64,000 nt of DNA. Source: Muribaculaceae bacterium (GTDB taxonomy: Bacteria; Bacteroidota; Bacteroidia; Bacteroidales; Muribaculaceae). The notes beneath the pieces are model-generated. The model saw nothing but the letters and a program-made list of their open reading frames with translations. It had not been told where the DNA came from and did not search any database. The stretch lies in NCBI GenBank assembly GCA_022509145.1, contig JAFLTX010000001.1, positions 1 through 64,000 on the forward strand. Direction: 5' to 3'. The position numbers and the translations under genes were made by a program. This document shows positions 27,611 through 36,844 of the stretch, piece after piece. How positions within the stretch are numbered: position 1 is the first letter of the stretch; each line of letters begins with the position of its first letter.

Positions 27611-28360
27611 ATGGCACTGCTGCAGAATTATCAACCGAAGAAATACGCCATATTAATCAACATATTGATTATCCTGGCGGTGGCTGTTATCGGCATCGCG
27701 ATAGCCTATTTCTCGGCGGCGCTCTTCACCAAGCATGGCCAGGAGACCGTGGTGCCGAGAGTGGAGAACATGAGCTACACCCAAGCCATCAAGTTGCTTC
27801 ATTCCAAGGGGTTCAACGTAGACATACGCGACTCTCTTTATCGCGACGACTATAAGCCGGGCTACGTGATCGAACAGTTCCCGAAGGCCAGATCCGTAGT
27901 GAAGCCCGGCAGGAAAATCTTCCTGTATATCAATGCTGTTCACCCGAAGGAAGTGGTGATCGACGACAGCGGCGACCGCACTGGACTGGCGCTGAAAGAC
28001 TGGTCGTTCCGCCAGGCAAAGGCGCGCCTTACGGAGCTCGGGTTTAAAAACCTGCGCAGGGTGACCGTGCTCGGAGCGGAAGACAGGGTGATAAAACTGC
28101 TTGCCAACGGGAAGCCGATTTATCAGATGGAGAAGGTTCCCGTCAACGCGCAGATACTCATCGAGGTCAGCGACGGACGCCTCTCGGCCATCCGCGACTC
28201 CCTGTATGAGGCAGAACGCGTGCAGGAATTCAATATGATGAACTTCGGAGACTATCCCGGCGGTGAATATTACGAAAGCGGCGTGGTGATTCCGGAAGAA
28301 GAGTCGAACGACGAGCCCGACTATTTTGAAGAGCCCGACTATTTCTTGCTCAATGAGTGA
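27611..28360 (+). CDS. PASTA-domain membrane protein
   Basis: ORF 249 aa; N-terminal TM then PASTA repeats 'VVPRVENMSYTQAIKLLHSKGFNV...PGYVIEQFPKARSVVKPGRKIFLYI'. Confidence 0.87.
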   Translation: MALLQNYQPKKYAILINILIILAVAVIGIAIAYFSAALFTKHGQETVVPRVENMSYTQAIKLLHSKGFNVDIRDSLYRDDYKPGYVIEQFPKARSVVKPGRKIFLYINAVHPKEVVIDDSGDRTGLALKDWSFRQAKARLTELGFKNLRRVTVLGAEDRVIKLLANGKPIYQMEKVPVNAQILIEVSDGRLSAIRDSLYEAERVQEFNMMNFGDYPGGEYYESGVVIPEEESNDEPDYFEEPDYFLLNE

Positions 28361-29426
28361 CGCAGCTGAAGAATACCTTGAAAGAGACCTCGAAGAGGCG
28401 TCTAACGCCATCCCGACCTTCATCGACGAGAACGGGAGGGAACTCTACGAGCACTTTCGGTTTGTGGCCGAGAAAGGGCAGACACTCGTAAGGGTCGACA
28501 AGTTTTTGGTGGTGCGGATGGAGAAGACCTCCCGCAACCGCATTCAGCAGGCAGCCGAAGCCGGATGCATCTGGGTGAACGGCAAGCCCGTGAAGTCCAA
28601 CTATAAAGTGAAGCCCGACGATGAGGTGGTGATCGTGATGGACCGCCCGCGTTACGAGTGCGAAATCATAGCCCAGGACATCCCGCTCGACATAGTGTAT
28701 GAAGACGACGCGCTGCTGGTGGTCAACAAGCCGGCAGGGCTGGTGGTGCACCCCGGGCACGGCAACTACTCCGGAACTCTTGTCAACGCCCTGGCATGGC
28801 ACTTCCGCGACAATCCGGACTACGACGTATCCGACCCGAGGCTCGGCCTCGTGCACCGCATCGACAAGGATACCTCCGGGCTCCTCGTGGTGGCAAAGAC
28901 GCCGGAAGCGAAAACGGATCTCGGAAAGCAGTTTTACGACAAGACCACGCGCCGGGAATACGTGGCCCTCGTGTGGGGCGATTTCAAGGAAGATAAAGGA
29001 ACGATAGTAGGCAACATAGCCCGCAACCCCAAAGACAAGCTCCAGATGATGGTGTTTGACGATCCTGAAATCGGGAAGCCGGCCGTGACCCACTATGAAG
29101 TAATCAAGCGCTACGGATATGTAACGCTTGTGAAGTGCCGACTGGAGACGGGGAGGACCCACCAGATACGCGTGCACATGCTGAGCCAGGGACACCCTCT
29201 CTTCAACGACGCGCGCTATGGAGGCGACAAAGTGCTCCGCGGCCTCACCACCGGGAAATATAAGAAATATATCGACAATTGTTTCGAGGTTTGCCCCCGC
29301 CAGGCGCTGCATGCGCGTACCCTCGGGTTCCGGCATCCCGTCACAGGCCAGGAGATGGATTTCGAGGCCGAGATTCCGGCCGATATGAAAGCCCTGCTCG
29401 CTAAATGGGACGGCTATGCCGATTAG
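28353..29426 (+). CDS. RluA/RluD-family pseudouridine synthase
   Basis: ORF; S4-like N-terminus, 'LGLVHRIDKDTSGLLVVAKT' catalytic HRLD-type motif, 'RTHQIRVHM'. Start at MSDAAEE, overlapping PASTA stop. Confidence 0.93.
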   Translation: MSDAAEEYLERDLEEASNAIPTFIDENGRELYEHFRFVAEKGQTLVRVDKFLVVRMEKTSRNRIQQAAEAGCIWVNGKPVKSNYKVKPDDEVVIVMDRPRYECEIIAQDIPLDIVYEDDALLVVNKPAGLVVHPGHGNYSGTLVNALAWHFRDNPDYDVSDPRLGLVHRIDKDTSGLLVVAKTPEAKTDLGKQFYDKTTRREYVALVWGDFKEDKGTIVGNIARNPKDKLQMMVFDDPEIGKPAVTHYEVIKRYGYVTLVKCRLETGRTHQIRVHMLSQGHPLFNDARYGGDKVLRGLTTGKYKKYIDNCFEVCPRQALHARTLGFRHPVTGQEMDFEAEIPADMKALLAKWDGYAD

Positions 29427-29547
29427 GTCCATACCGACGCCAAAGCGATTCCCGAAAAGCGATGAAAGCATAAGAGTTGCCGGAACCGATAACAAAGAAG
29501 AAAGAGACGAGAAATAGAGCCCAAAGACTAAAAAAGTTGACAATATC

Positions 29548-30723
29548 ATGGCTGAACTGATTGATTTTAGCGACATAGCTCCATACGAGGATTCTCAGTT
29601 TCAGGAGAAGATAAAGGCACTTGTGAAGGAGCCGGGGTTTCTTCATGCCGTAGGTTACACCATGCCGGCTGAAGACGTTCCCGTTCTTCTCGATGAGTTG
29701 CTCAAAATCACCAATACCGACGATTTCCAGAGAGAGGTGATGATCCCCTTCCTCGAGGTGATAGCCAAGACCACTACCTCGGGCATCTCCCTGGGCGGTG
29801 TGAAATATCTCAACCCGAATCTCTGCTACACTTATATCACCAACCACCGCGACATAGTGCTCGATGCCTCGTTTCTCAACCTGGCGCTAAACCGTCGCGG
29901 CATCCCGACCACAGAGGTGGCGATCGGCAACAACTTGCTGGTGTTTGACTGGATAGAAGACCTCGTGAGGCTCAACAAGAGTTTCATCGTAAAGCGAAAC
30001 ACGGGTGTGCGCGAGGCTCTCACGGCAGCCAAGCAGCTCAGCGCCTATATCCACCATACTATCCTCGACAAGCGCGAATCCGTATGGATTGCCCAGCGCG
30101 AGGGACGCGCCAAAGACAGCAGCGACCACACTCAGGAATCCCTGGTAAAGATGCTCGCGCTCAGCGGCGACGGGGCCTCCTTTATCGACAATATCAAGGA
30201 GATAAACCTGATGCCGGTGTCGATCAGCTATGAGTTTGACCCCAACGATTACCTGAAGGCCCGCGAATTTCTGCTCAAGCGCCGCGACCCGAACCATAAG
30301 AAGAGCCAGCGCGACGACCTCTTCTCGATGGAGACCGGTCTGCTCCAATTCAAGGGTAGGGTGCACTTCCAGCTCACGCCGCGCATAAATGCCAGGATAG
30401 ACCAGATAGGCGAGACGCGCGACCGCAACACTGCGGCCCGTTGGATTTGCCGGATGATCGACCAGGCGATCCACCGCTCCTATGAAATTTTCGACATAAA
30501 CTATGTGGCCTTCGACCTTCTCCACAACACCAACCGTTTTGAAAAATATTATACTGAGGAGAAGAAGCTGGAGGTGCAGAACTATTTCAATACTCAGATC
30601 GATAAGGTAGACCTTCCCGATGTGTCGCTTGAGGAGCGCGATTTTATGATAAATCAGATGTACGTGATGTACGCCAATCCGCTTAAGAACAAACTGCGCA
30701 CTATCATAGGATCTGAAGATTGA
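29548..30723 (+). CDS. Glycerol(-3-phosphate)/1-acyl-G3P acyltransferase-like protein
   Basis: ORF 391 aa; 'YITNHRDIVLDASFLN' and 'KSFIVKRNTGVREAL' resemble acyltransferase motifs I and II. Confidence 0.7.
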   Translation: MAELIDFSDIAPYEDSQFQEKIKALVKEPGFLHAVGYTMPAEDVPVLLDELLKITNTDDFQREVMIPFLEVIAKTTTSGISLGGVKYLNPNLCYTYITNHRDIVLDASFLNLALNRRGIPTTEVAIGNNLLVFDWIEDLVRLNKSFIVKRNTGVREALTAAKQLSAYIHHTILDKRESVWIAQREGRAKDSSDHTQESLVKMLALSGDGASFIDNIKEINLMPVSISYEFDPNDYLKAREFLLKRRDPNHKKSQRDDLFSMETGLLQFKGRVHFQLTPRINARIDQIGETRDRNTAARWICRMIDQAIHRSYEIFDINYVAFDLLHNTNRFEKYYTEEKKLEVQNYFNTQIDKVDLPDVSLEERDFMINQMYVMYANPLKNKLRTIIGSED

Positions 30724-30797
30724 TATCCAATTATTTAGGCGAAAGAGGAACAGACGATTGAAAGCGTCGCCGAGGCGCCAGTAAGAGAGGAGAGAAG

Positions 30798-32093
30798 ATG
30801 CGACTTCCGTTGTTGATGGTATTGCTCAGCTATCTTGTGCTTGTGGGCACAGACTTGCTGATACTGCACGATATCCGCAAATCGTGGTGGCCTGAGAGGG
30901 GTAACTCTGATAAGAAAGAAGCCAAGCGGAAGAAGGCGGGAAACTCCGATAGGAAAGAAGCCCGGGAGAGATTCCGCAACTGGGCGTTTTGGGGGTTTGC
31001 GACGGTAGCCGTTCTTGTGCTGGCGTTGCTCACAGTGGCTATCTGTTTGCCGAAACGAGACGTAACCTCCGACATCACTCCGCTGATGTGGATGCTCTAT
31101 ACGGTGATGACGTTTGTCATTCCGCAGCTGATTTATTGCATCATCTCGTTGATAGGGTATATCCCTAACTTATGGCGAGGGAGAAGGTGGCCGCTCGGCT
31201 TGTGGGTCGGTTTGCCCGTGGCCGCGATAGTCTTCATCCTTATGTGGTGGGGAGCGCTGGTGGGCCGAAAGAATATCCAGGAAGTGAATGTGGATTTCAG
31301 TTCCGAGGCGCTTCCGGAAAGCTTTGAAGGTTATAAGATAGTGCAATTCAGCGACATCCATCTCGGCACGTGGGGAAACGATACGGCGTTTGTATCGCGG
31401 TTTGTCGACCGGATCAATGCCCAAAAGCCGGATCTGATCCTCTTCACCGGCGATGCCGTAAACCGGGTGTCAGACGAATTCAAGCCGTTCATTCCGGTTC
31501 TTTCGCGACTCAAGGCGAAAGACGGCGTCTATACAGTTTTGGGAAATCACGACTATGGCGATTATATCACGTGGAGCTCCGAGGAGCGGAAGCGGGCCAA
31601 CCTCGATTCGCTGAAGTCTTATCAGCGCAAGACCGGATGGAAGATGCTTGACAACGCCCATACCTTCATCAAAAAACAGGCCGGCGACTCGATAGCGCTT
31701 ATCGGTGTGGGGAATTGGGGCGAACCGCCATTTTCGGTGTATGGCGATATGGCGGAGGCCTACCCTGAGGAGAATTGGAACGACGAGAATTTCAAGATAT
31801 TGATGTCGCACAATCCCGAACATTGGAATCGCGAGGTGAAGAAGAATACCAACGTTGACCTTACCCTTTCGGGACATACCCACGCGATGCAGATGGTTTT
31901 CAAGTTGCCGGGGTGGCGCTGGTCGCCGGCCGAGTGGCGCTACAAATATTGGGGCGGCCTTTATGATAAGGAGAAGGAAGCCGGGGCAAACGGAAGCCTG
32001 TATGTAAACATCGGGGCCGGCGAGGTCGGCATACCGATGCGCATCGGTGCAGACCCCGAGATCACCGTCTTCACCTTGCACAAGAAGAGATGA
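30798..32093 (+). CDS. Membrane-anchored metallophosphoesterase
   Basis: ORF 431 aa; several N-terminal TMs, 'IVQFSDIHLG', 'GDAVN', 'LGNHDYGDY', 'LSGHTHAMQ'. Confidence 0.92.
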   Translation: MRLPLLMVLLSYLVLVGTDLLILHDIRKSWWPERGNSDKKEAKRKKAGNSDRKEARERFRNWAFWGFATVAVLVLALLTVAICLPKRDVTSDITPLMWMLYTVMTFVIPQLIYCIISLIGYIPNLWRGRRWPLGLWVGLPVAAIVFILMWWGALVGRKNIQEVNVDFSSEALPESFEGYKIVQFSDIHLGTWGNDTAFVSRFVDRINAQKPDLILFTGDAVNRVSDEFKPFIPVLSRLKAKDGVYTVLGNHDYGDYITWSSEERKRANLDSLKSYQRKTGWKMLDNAHTFIKKQAGDSIALIGVGNWGEPPFSVYGDMAEAYPEENWNDENFKILMSHNPEHWNREVKKNTNVDLTLSGHTHAMQMVFKLPGWRWSPAEWRYKYWGGLYDKEKEAGANGSLYVNIGAGEVGIPMRIGADPEITVFTLHKKR

Positions 32094-32638
32094 CTGCCGG
32101 TAAGCCAATCGCAGAACGAAAGCTTGATAAGATGACAGAGGCAATACTTTCGATAGGGAGCAACTGCGGCCGACGCGAGGAGTTGGTGGCGGAGTCGTTG
32201 CGATTCTTGCGAAAGATCTGCAGTGTGGAGGGTTGCAGCCCGCAGTTTGAGAGCCCTGATATGAACGGTGGCGAGAGGCGCTATCTCAATATGATACTGC
32301 GGGTGCTGACCGGAAGCTGCGAGGAGGAGCTCAACTCGGCCATCAAGGCTTTCGAGCGTGAGTGCGGTCGCGACGAGGCTGCACGTAAGCGCGGCGATGT
32401 GCCCGTCGACATCGATATAATCGTATGGGGAGGCGAAATCAGGAGGCCGAAAGATTATAACTCTAATTTTGTGAGGAGAGGTCTGAACCTTTTGGACGGC
32501 ACCGGCGTTAAGATTACAAAGCGCGAGAGATATGATAACGGCCACAGCAATGATAATAGGGAAGATAATACTGATGCTCCTGATAATCGGGGGTATGGTG
32601 ATGATTCTCTTGGGTATAGGGATGCTCTTCCGCAATGA
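32090..32638 (+). CDS. HPPK (FolK)-like 2-amino-4-hydroxy-6-hydroxymethyldihydropteridine diphosphokinase, divergent
   Basis: ORF; 'ILSIGSNCGRREELV' and 'RGDVPVDIDIIVWG' HPPK motifs; likely start at internal MTEAILS (32132). Confidence 0.7.
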   Translation: MTAGKPIAERKLDKMTEAILSIGSNCGRREELVAESLRFLRKICSVEGCSPQFESPDMNGGERRYLNMILRVLTGSCEEELNSAIKAFERECGRDEAARKRGDVPVDIDIIVWGGEIRRPKDYNSNFVRRGLNLLDGTGVKITKRERYDNGHSNDNREDNTDAPDNRGYGDDSLGYRDALPQ

Positions 32639-32771
32639 TGATTTGAACACGCGCGACGACGATGTGCGGCTGCGCGACGAGGTGGAGAACGAGGAGAATG
32701 TGGTTGGAGAGAAGAGCGTTTTTTATAACTTCCTGGTGAAATCGGATAAGCCGAAAAGGCGCGATGATTGA
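32532..32771 (+). CDS. Small single-pass membrane protein overlapping the HPPK-like gene in another frame
   Basis: 79-aa ORF with hydrophobic 'MIIGKIILMLLIIGGMVMILLGIGMLF' followed by charged tail; overlaps 3' end of 32090..32638 by 107 nt. Confidence 0.5.
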   Translation: MITATAMIIGKIILMLLIIGGMVMILLGIGMLFRNDDLNTRDDDVRLRDEVENEENVVGEKSVFYNFLVKSDKPKRRDD

Positions 32772-32866
32772 AAGCCCCGAGCCGCTCAGAAGCTCGAGCC
32801 GCTCAAAAGCCCGGGCTTAAAGATAAAACAAGCAGGGGAGATTCTCGAAAGTGACTTTAAGAAGAT

Positions 32867-32900
32867 ATAAAAAATGACCGCCGCGGCGGTCATTTTTTAT
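32867..32900. terminator. Perfect 34-bp palindrome, probable bidirectional terminator
   Basis: ATAAAAAATGACCGCCG|CGGCGGTCATTTTTTAT between convergent genes; A-tract and T-tract flank a GC stem. Confidence 0.85.
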
Positions 32901-32936
32901 TTACGGTGGAAATCCCGCAAGGGATTTACCAAGGAT

Positions 32937-35219
32937 TTAGCGAACGATGAGCTTTTTGCCACCTACGATATAGAGACCCGGAGTGAGCGAGCTTCTTACT
33001 GCATTGAAGTCAACGCCTGAAGCAACTTTGACGCCGGAGAGTGTATAGATGTCAACGAGGCCCTCAGCCATTTCTTCCACCTTGACAACGTTGGTAAGCG
33101 AGTCGCCTACGGTATAATTGATCGCGGGTGTAGTGTAAGCGGCGCCATTATACGGGCAGAATAATTCTATCTGCAATTCATCGCCTTCCTGGTAGGTCTG
33201 ACCGGTTGTTGCAGTGTAGGATACTGAACGGGTGTCTACTTTAGTGAAAGGAGTGAAATCGGCACCTATCTTAAGTTGGAAGTTCATACCGACAATCTTT
33301 GAGAAGTTATCGTTGTCAACATCTACGTCAACGGTGAGTGTCTGGTCGTTGTTGTAAGTGATGCTGTAAGCAAATGCTACTTCTACGTCTTCTCTTGTGT
33401 CGTTAGTATTCACGCCGTCAATCCAGCAGTTGGGGAGAGTGCCGGCAACTGAACCGCGATATACGGGTTCGGGCTGAGTGGCGTCGCGGAGGGTGTTGAA
33501 CGTAACCACAACTTCTGACGAATTGTAATCCTTCCCATTGAGAGACGCAGTTGCGGTGAGGGTATATGAGTAAGAGGTCGAGGGAGTGAGCTGGCTCAGA
33601 ACGATGGGAGAGGCTGAAGCTTGCATACCGTCGATGTAAACGAATACGTCGGCACCTTCGAGCTCGTCAGGAAGAGTAACCAGATAGTTGATCTGAGCTG
33701 AAGTGGAAGTGATTTCTGAAGCATCTGCAGTCAGCACGGGAGCGGGAGCAGGTTGCTCGTTGGAACTTCCATATACATAATCAACATCTACGCGAGCTGC
33801 AGCGCCATCGTATGCGATATAAAAGAAGAGGCCAGTGTTGTCGCCATCCTTGAATGTAGCGCTGGAAGTGCCCATATAGGAGTAATTGGAATCGGTAGAA
33901 GCATCCAAAGGTACTATACCACCGCCGTTGTAACCCCACTGGGGAACGACACCGACTTTATTGTCTGTGTTGATAACATTGGCATAAACTGTGAAAGAGC
34001 CGTCGCCGTTTGAAACAGCTTTAAACTCAACTGTGAAGTTGGCGGGAGAGGCACAGCTGCCCGAGCCGTACCAGGTAGCGCCTGGTTCGCTGGGAGTGCC
34101 GGGATCGGTGTTCCCTGAATCGTCAGCTTCGCCCCAGAAATAAACATTGGCAAGATAACCCTGAGCACCGCCGCCGTTGTCGAATTTAATCTGGTTGATC
34201 ACGGCAAGGTCTACACCGCCGCCGGCAAAATAGGAGAGTTCCACGTCATATTGGTTCCAGGCTTCCTTATTGACAGTTGAAGCGACCCATCCATACTCTT
34301 TCGTGCCTCCGTCGGTTGTAATAGGAGTGAAGCCGAACCCTGTTCCGTCAGGAGTCCAGTAGTCCACGTGCATATACTTGTAGGCCGAGATATCGATAGG
34401 TTTAGTAGTAGGGAGTTGCCAGCCTAAGTAATTGAAAGCTTTGAGGTCATAAACCTGAGAGCCGTCGATAGATGTCAGAGTAGCCACAGTGCTTTGGCCC
34501 CACTCACCTATGCTGAAAGAGGAGCCGGCCGGATATTTCGAGCTGAAGAGGGAGAATACCTCGTCGGCGTTCTGAGTGGGAACGGGAACTGTTTTGGGAG
34601 CTGGGAGAACCGGTACGTCGGGTGCTTCCACGTCGGTTTTGATGTTGTTATAGACGATGTCGTTGAAATAGAAAACGGCACCTTCTGCACCATCGGATAA
34701 AACGGGGGCGAAAACGTAACCACCGCCGTTGTTGTTGTCAGAAGTCCAAGCCCCGGAGGTTGTGGGGAACGTCTGACTCACGTTGACTGTGGCTGTGTTC
34801 CATTTGTTCAAATCCGCGTCGGTAATGGTGAGGATATTGATTTCTTGAGATTTACTTTCATCTTCTGCCCCATTCAATCCGGTAGAGGTCATTTTGAGGG
34901 CAATTTTCCCTGTGCCGGTAGCATACCATTTGAAAGTGAGGGTAGATTCTGCAAGGGCGGCAACATAAGGTTTCCCGTCAAGCAGCAGACCGAAAGAACC
35001 TACGGCAGTGTTAGCGGCGCCTGCGTTGAAGCTCATTACTTGGTTTGAAGATCCGGCGGGATCGTTAGCATCGAAGCTATAGACAGCGTTCCACCAACCG
35101 TATGGTGTGGTGTTTTGGGCGAGTGAACCGTTGCTGTAGACGGTCCAGTTTTCTGCATGCAGGGAGCCTGCAAAGAGGAAGGCACCTGCAGCAGCCATCA
35201 TTAGTTTGGTAAATTTCAT
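32937..35219 (-). CDS. Large secreted multidomain protein with CBM-like regions, Fn3-like domain and T9SS type A-like C-terminal domain
   Basis: ORF 760 aa; signal peptide, C-terminus 'VDIYTLSGVKVASGVDFNAVRSSLTPGLYIVGGKKLIVR' resembles Por-secretion type tail. Confidence 0.7.
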   Translation of the reverse strand: MKFTKLMMAAAGAFLFAGSLHAENWTVYSNGSLAQNTTPYGWWNAVYSFDANDPAGSSNQVMSFNAGAANTAVGSFGLLLDGKPYVAALAESTLTFKWYATGTGKIALKMTSTGLNGAEDESKSQEINILTITDADLNKWNTATVNVSQTFPTTSGAWTSDNNNGGGYVFAPVLSDGAEGAVFYFNDIVYNNIKTDVEAPDVPVLPAPKTVPVPTQNADEVFSLFSSKYPAGSSFSIGEWGQSTVATLTSIDGSQVYDLKAFNYLGWQLPTTKPIDISAYKYMHVDYWTPDGTGFGFTPITTDGGTKEYGWVASTVNKEAWNQYDVELSYFAGGGVDLAVINQIKFDNGGGAQGYLANVYFWGEADDSGNTDPGTPSEPGATWYGSGSCASPANFTVEFKAVSNGDGSFTVYANVINTDNKVGVVPQWGYNGGGIVPLDASTDSNYSYMGTSSATFKDGDNTGLFFYIAYDGAAARVDVDYVYGSSNEQPAPAPVLTADASEITSTSAQINYLVTLPDELEGADVFVYIDGMQASASPIVLSQLTPSTSYSYTLTATASLNGKDYNSSEVVVTFNTLRDATQPEPVYRGSVAGTLPNCWIDGVNTNDTREDVEVAFAYSITYNNDQTLTVDVDVDNDNFSKIVGMNFQLKIGADFTPFTKVDTRSVSYTATTGQTYQEGDELQIELFCPYNGAAYTTPAINYTVGDSLTNVVKVEEMAEGLVDIYTLSGVKVASGVDFNAVRSSLTPGLYIVGGKKLIVR

Positions 35220-35371
35220 ACAGTTAATTGTTATTTAGTTTGTAGTAATTACATAAAGTTATAGACCATTTCAGCTCCCGGATAAGGAGATAAAATAGTC
35301 TCAGCTTCTCTTATAGGTGCAAATTTAGCAATAAAAACGCAATTACAAAAAATATTTCGTAAATTTGCATT

Positions 35372-35923
35372 ATGTTTATAGCATCTGAGAAAAAAAGAGA
35401 GAACATTGCGGAATATCTGCTGTATATGTGGCAGATAGAAGACCTTATACGTGCCAACCAGCTTGACATCGAGAAGATAGAGCAGACCATTATCAACAAT
35501 TATTCTACTCTGAATGATGAGCAGAAGCGCGAACTGAAGGGTTGGTATGAGAGCCTGATTGATATGATGAAACGCGAAGGCGCAGCCGAAAAAGGGCATA
35601 TCCAGCTTAACAAGAACGTCATAATTCAGCTTGACGACCTCCACAGGCAGCTCCTCTCCAACCCCAAGTTTGCCGATTATGCGACGGAATATTACCAGAC
35701 CCTCCCATATATAGTGGAACTCCGAGCCAAAGCCGGGGAGAATAAGGCCGACGAGATAGAAACAGCCTTCAATGCCCTCTACGGCCTGATGCTCCTCAGG
35801 ATGCAAGGTAAGGAGATTTCGGAGGAAACGAAGCGCGCAGCCGCCCAGATTTCCCGCTTTTTAGCCGTCCTGGCAAAATATTACAAGAAAGATTACAACA
35901 ACGAACTGGACACCGAGGAGTAA
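35372..35923 (+). CDS. DUF4924-like protein
   Basis: ORF 183 aa; 'MFIASEKKRENIAEYLLYMWQIEDLIRA' Bacteroidetes-conserved helical protein. Confidence 0.75.
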   Translation: MFIASEKKRENIAEYLLYMWQIEDLIRANQLDIEKIEQTIINNYSTLNDEQKRELKGWYESLIDMMKREGAAEKGHIQLNKNVIIQLDDLHRQLLSNPKFADYATEYYQTLPYIVELRAKAGENKADEIETAFNALYGLMLLRMQGKEISEETKRAAAQISRFLAVLAKYYKKDYNNELDTEE

Positions 35924-35924
35924 G

Positions 35925-36782
35925 ATGCAGCTCATAGTGACAGGCGCAAACGGGCAGCTCGGCAGTTATCTGCGCGAACTCGTGCGCGGAAAAGAGGGGA
36001 TAGAGGCGGAGTTTATCGATGTCGATACCCTTGACCTTACCGATGCGGGCGCAACCGGGCGCTATTTCGATGAGCATAAGTGTGATGCCGTGGTGAATTG
36101 TGCCGCATATACCAACGTGGACGGTGCTGAAAAAGACATTGAAGCGGCTCGGAGAGTGAACGCCGAAGCGGTGAAGAATCTCGCCGAAAATGCTGTAAGA
36201 CGGGGCTTCAGAGTGATTCATATATCGACGGATTACGTTTTCGACGGAACGAAAGGGGTGGCTTATGATGAAGAAGACTCTCCGAACCCGTTGAATGCTT
36301 ACGGAGCCTCCAAGCGCGAAGGGGAGGAATTGCTGCTGTCGACGGCCCCGGACAGCATCGTGATACGCACGGCGTGGCTATATTCAAACGTGGGGAGAAA
36401 TTTCTATCTAACGATGCAGGATCGCGCCCGGAAAGGGTTGGCATCGAGTGTGGTGGAGAATCAAATAGGATCGCCCACTTTTGCAAGGGATCTGGCGCAA
36501 ATCATCTTGCTCGTTGCGGAGAGAGGCGACGCACCCGGGGGTATTTATCATTGCGTGAACGCCGGAAGCGCAAGCTGGTATGATTTTGCACGCGAGATAT
36601 ATGCTCTCAACGGTGCAGACCCGGAGCTCGTGACGCCGGCTTCAGATTATCCTTCGGCAGCCAAGCGCCCGGGGTTCAGCGCGTTGAATACAGATAAGAT
36701 TAGAGATACGTTCGGAATCCGGATGAGAGATTGGAAAGAGGCGTTGCGCGAATGCGTGGGCGAAACCTCCAAAAATATGTGA
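35925..36782 (+). CDS. rfbD: dTDP-4-dehydrorhamnose reductase
   Basis: ORF 285 aa; 'MQLIVTGANGQLGSYLREL', 'VNCAAYTNVDGAE', 'HISTDYVFDG', 'YGASKREGE'. Confidence 0.93.
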   Translation: MQLIVTGANGQLGSYLRELVRGKEGIEAEFIDVDTLDLTDAGATGRYFDEHKCDAVVNCAAYTNVDGAEKDIEAARRVNAEAVKNLAENAVRRGFRVIHISTDYVFDGTKGVAYDEEDSPNPLNAYGASKREGEELLLSTAPDSIVIRTAWLYSNVGRNFYLTMQDRARKGLASSVVENQIGSPTFARDLAQIILLVAERGDAPGGIYHCVNAGSASWYDFAREIYALNGADPELVTPASDYPSAAKRPGFSALNTDKIRDTFGIRMRDWKEALRECVGETSKNM

Positions 36783-36844
36783 AAGTCCCGGGTGAATAAG
36801 CAGGAGAGATTCGGGAGAAAGAAAGATAAAAGTAAAGAAACAAG

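Noticed and set aside
28350-29576. 408-aa - strand ORF antisense to the RluD-family gene
   Set aside because: Shadow ORF; + strand frame has clear pseudouridine synthase motifs.
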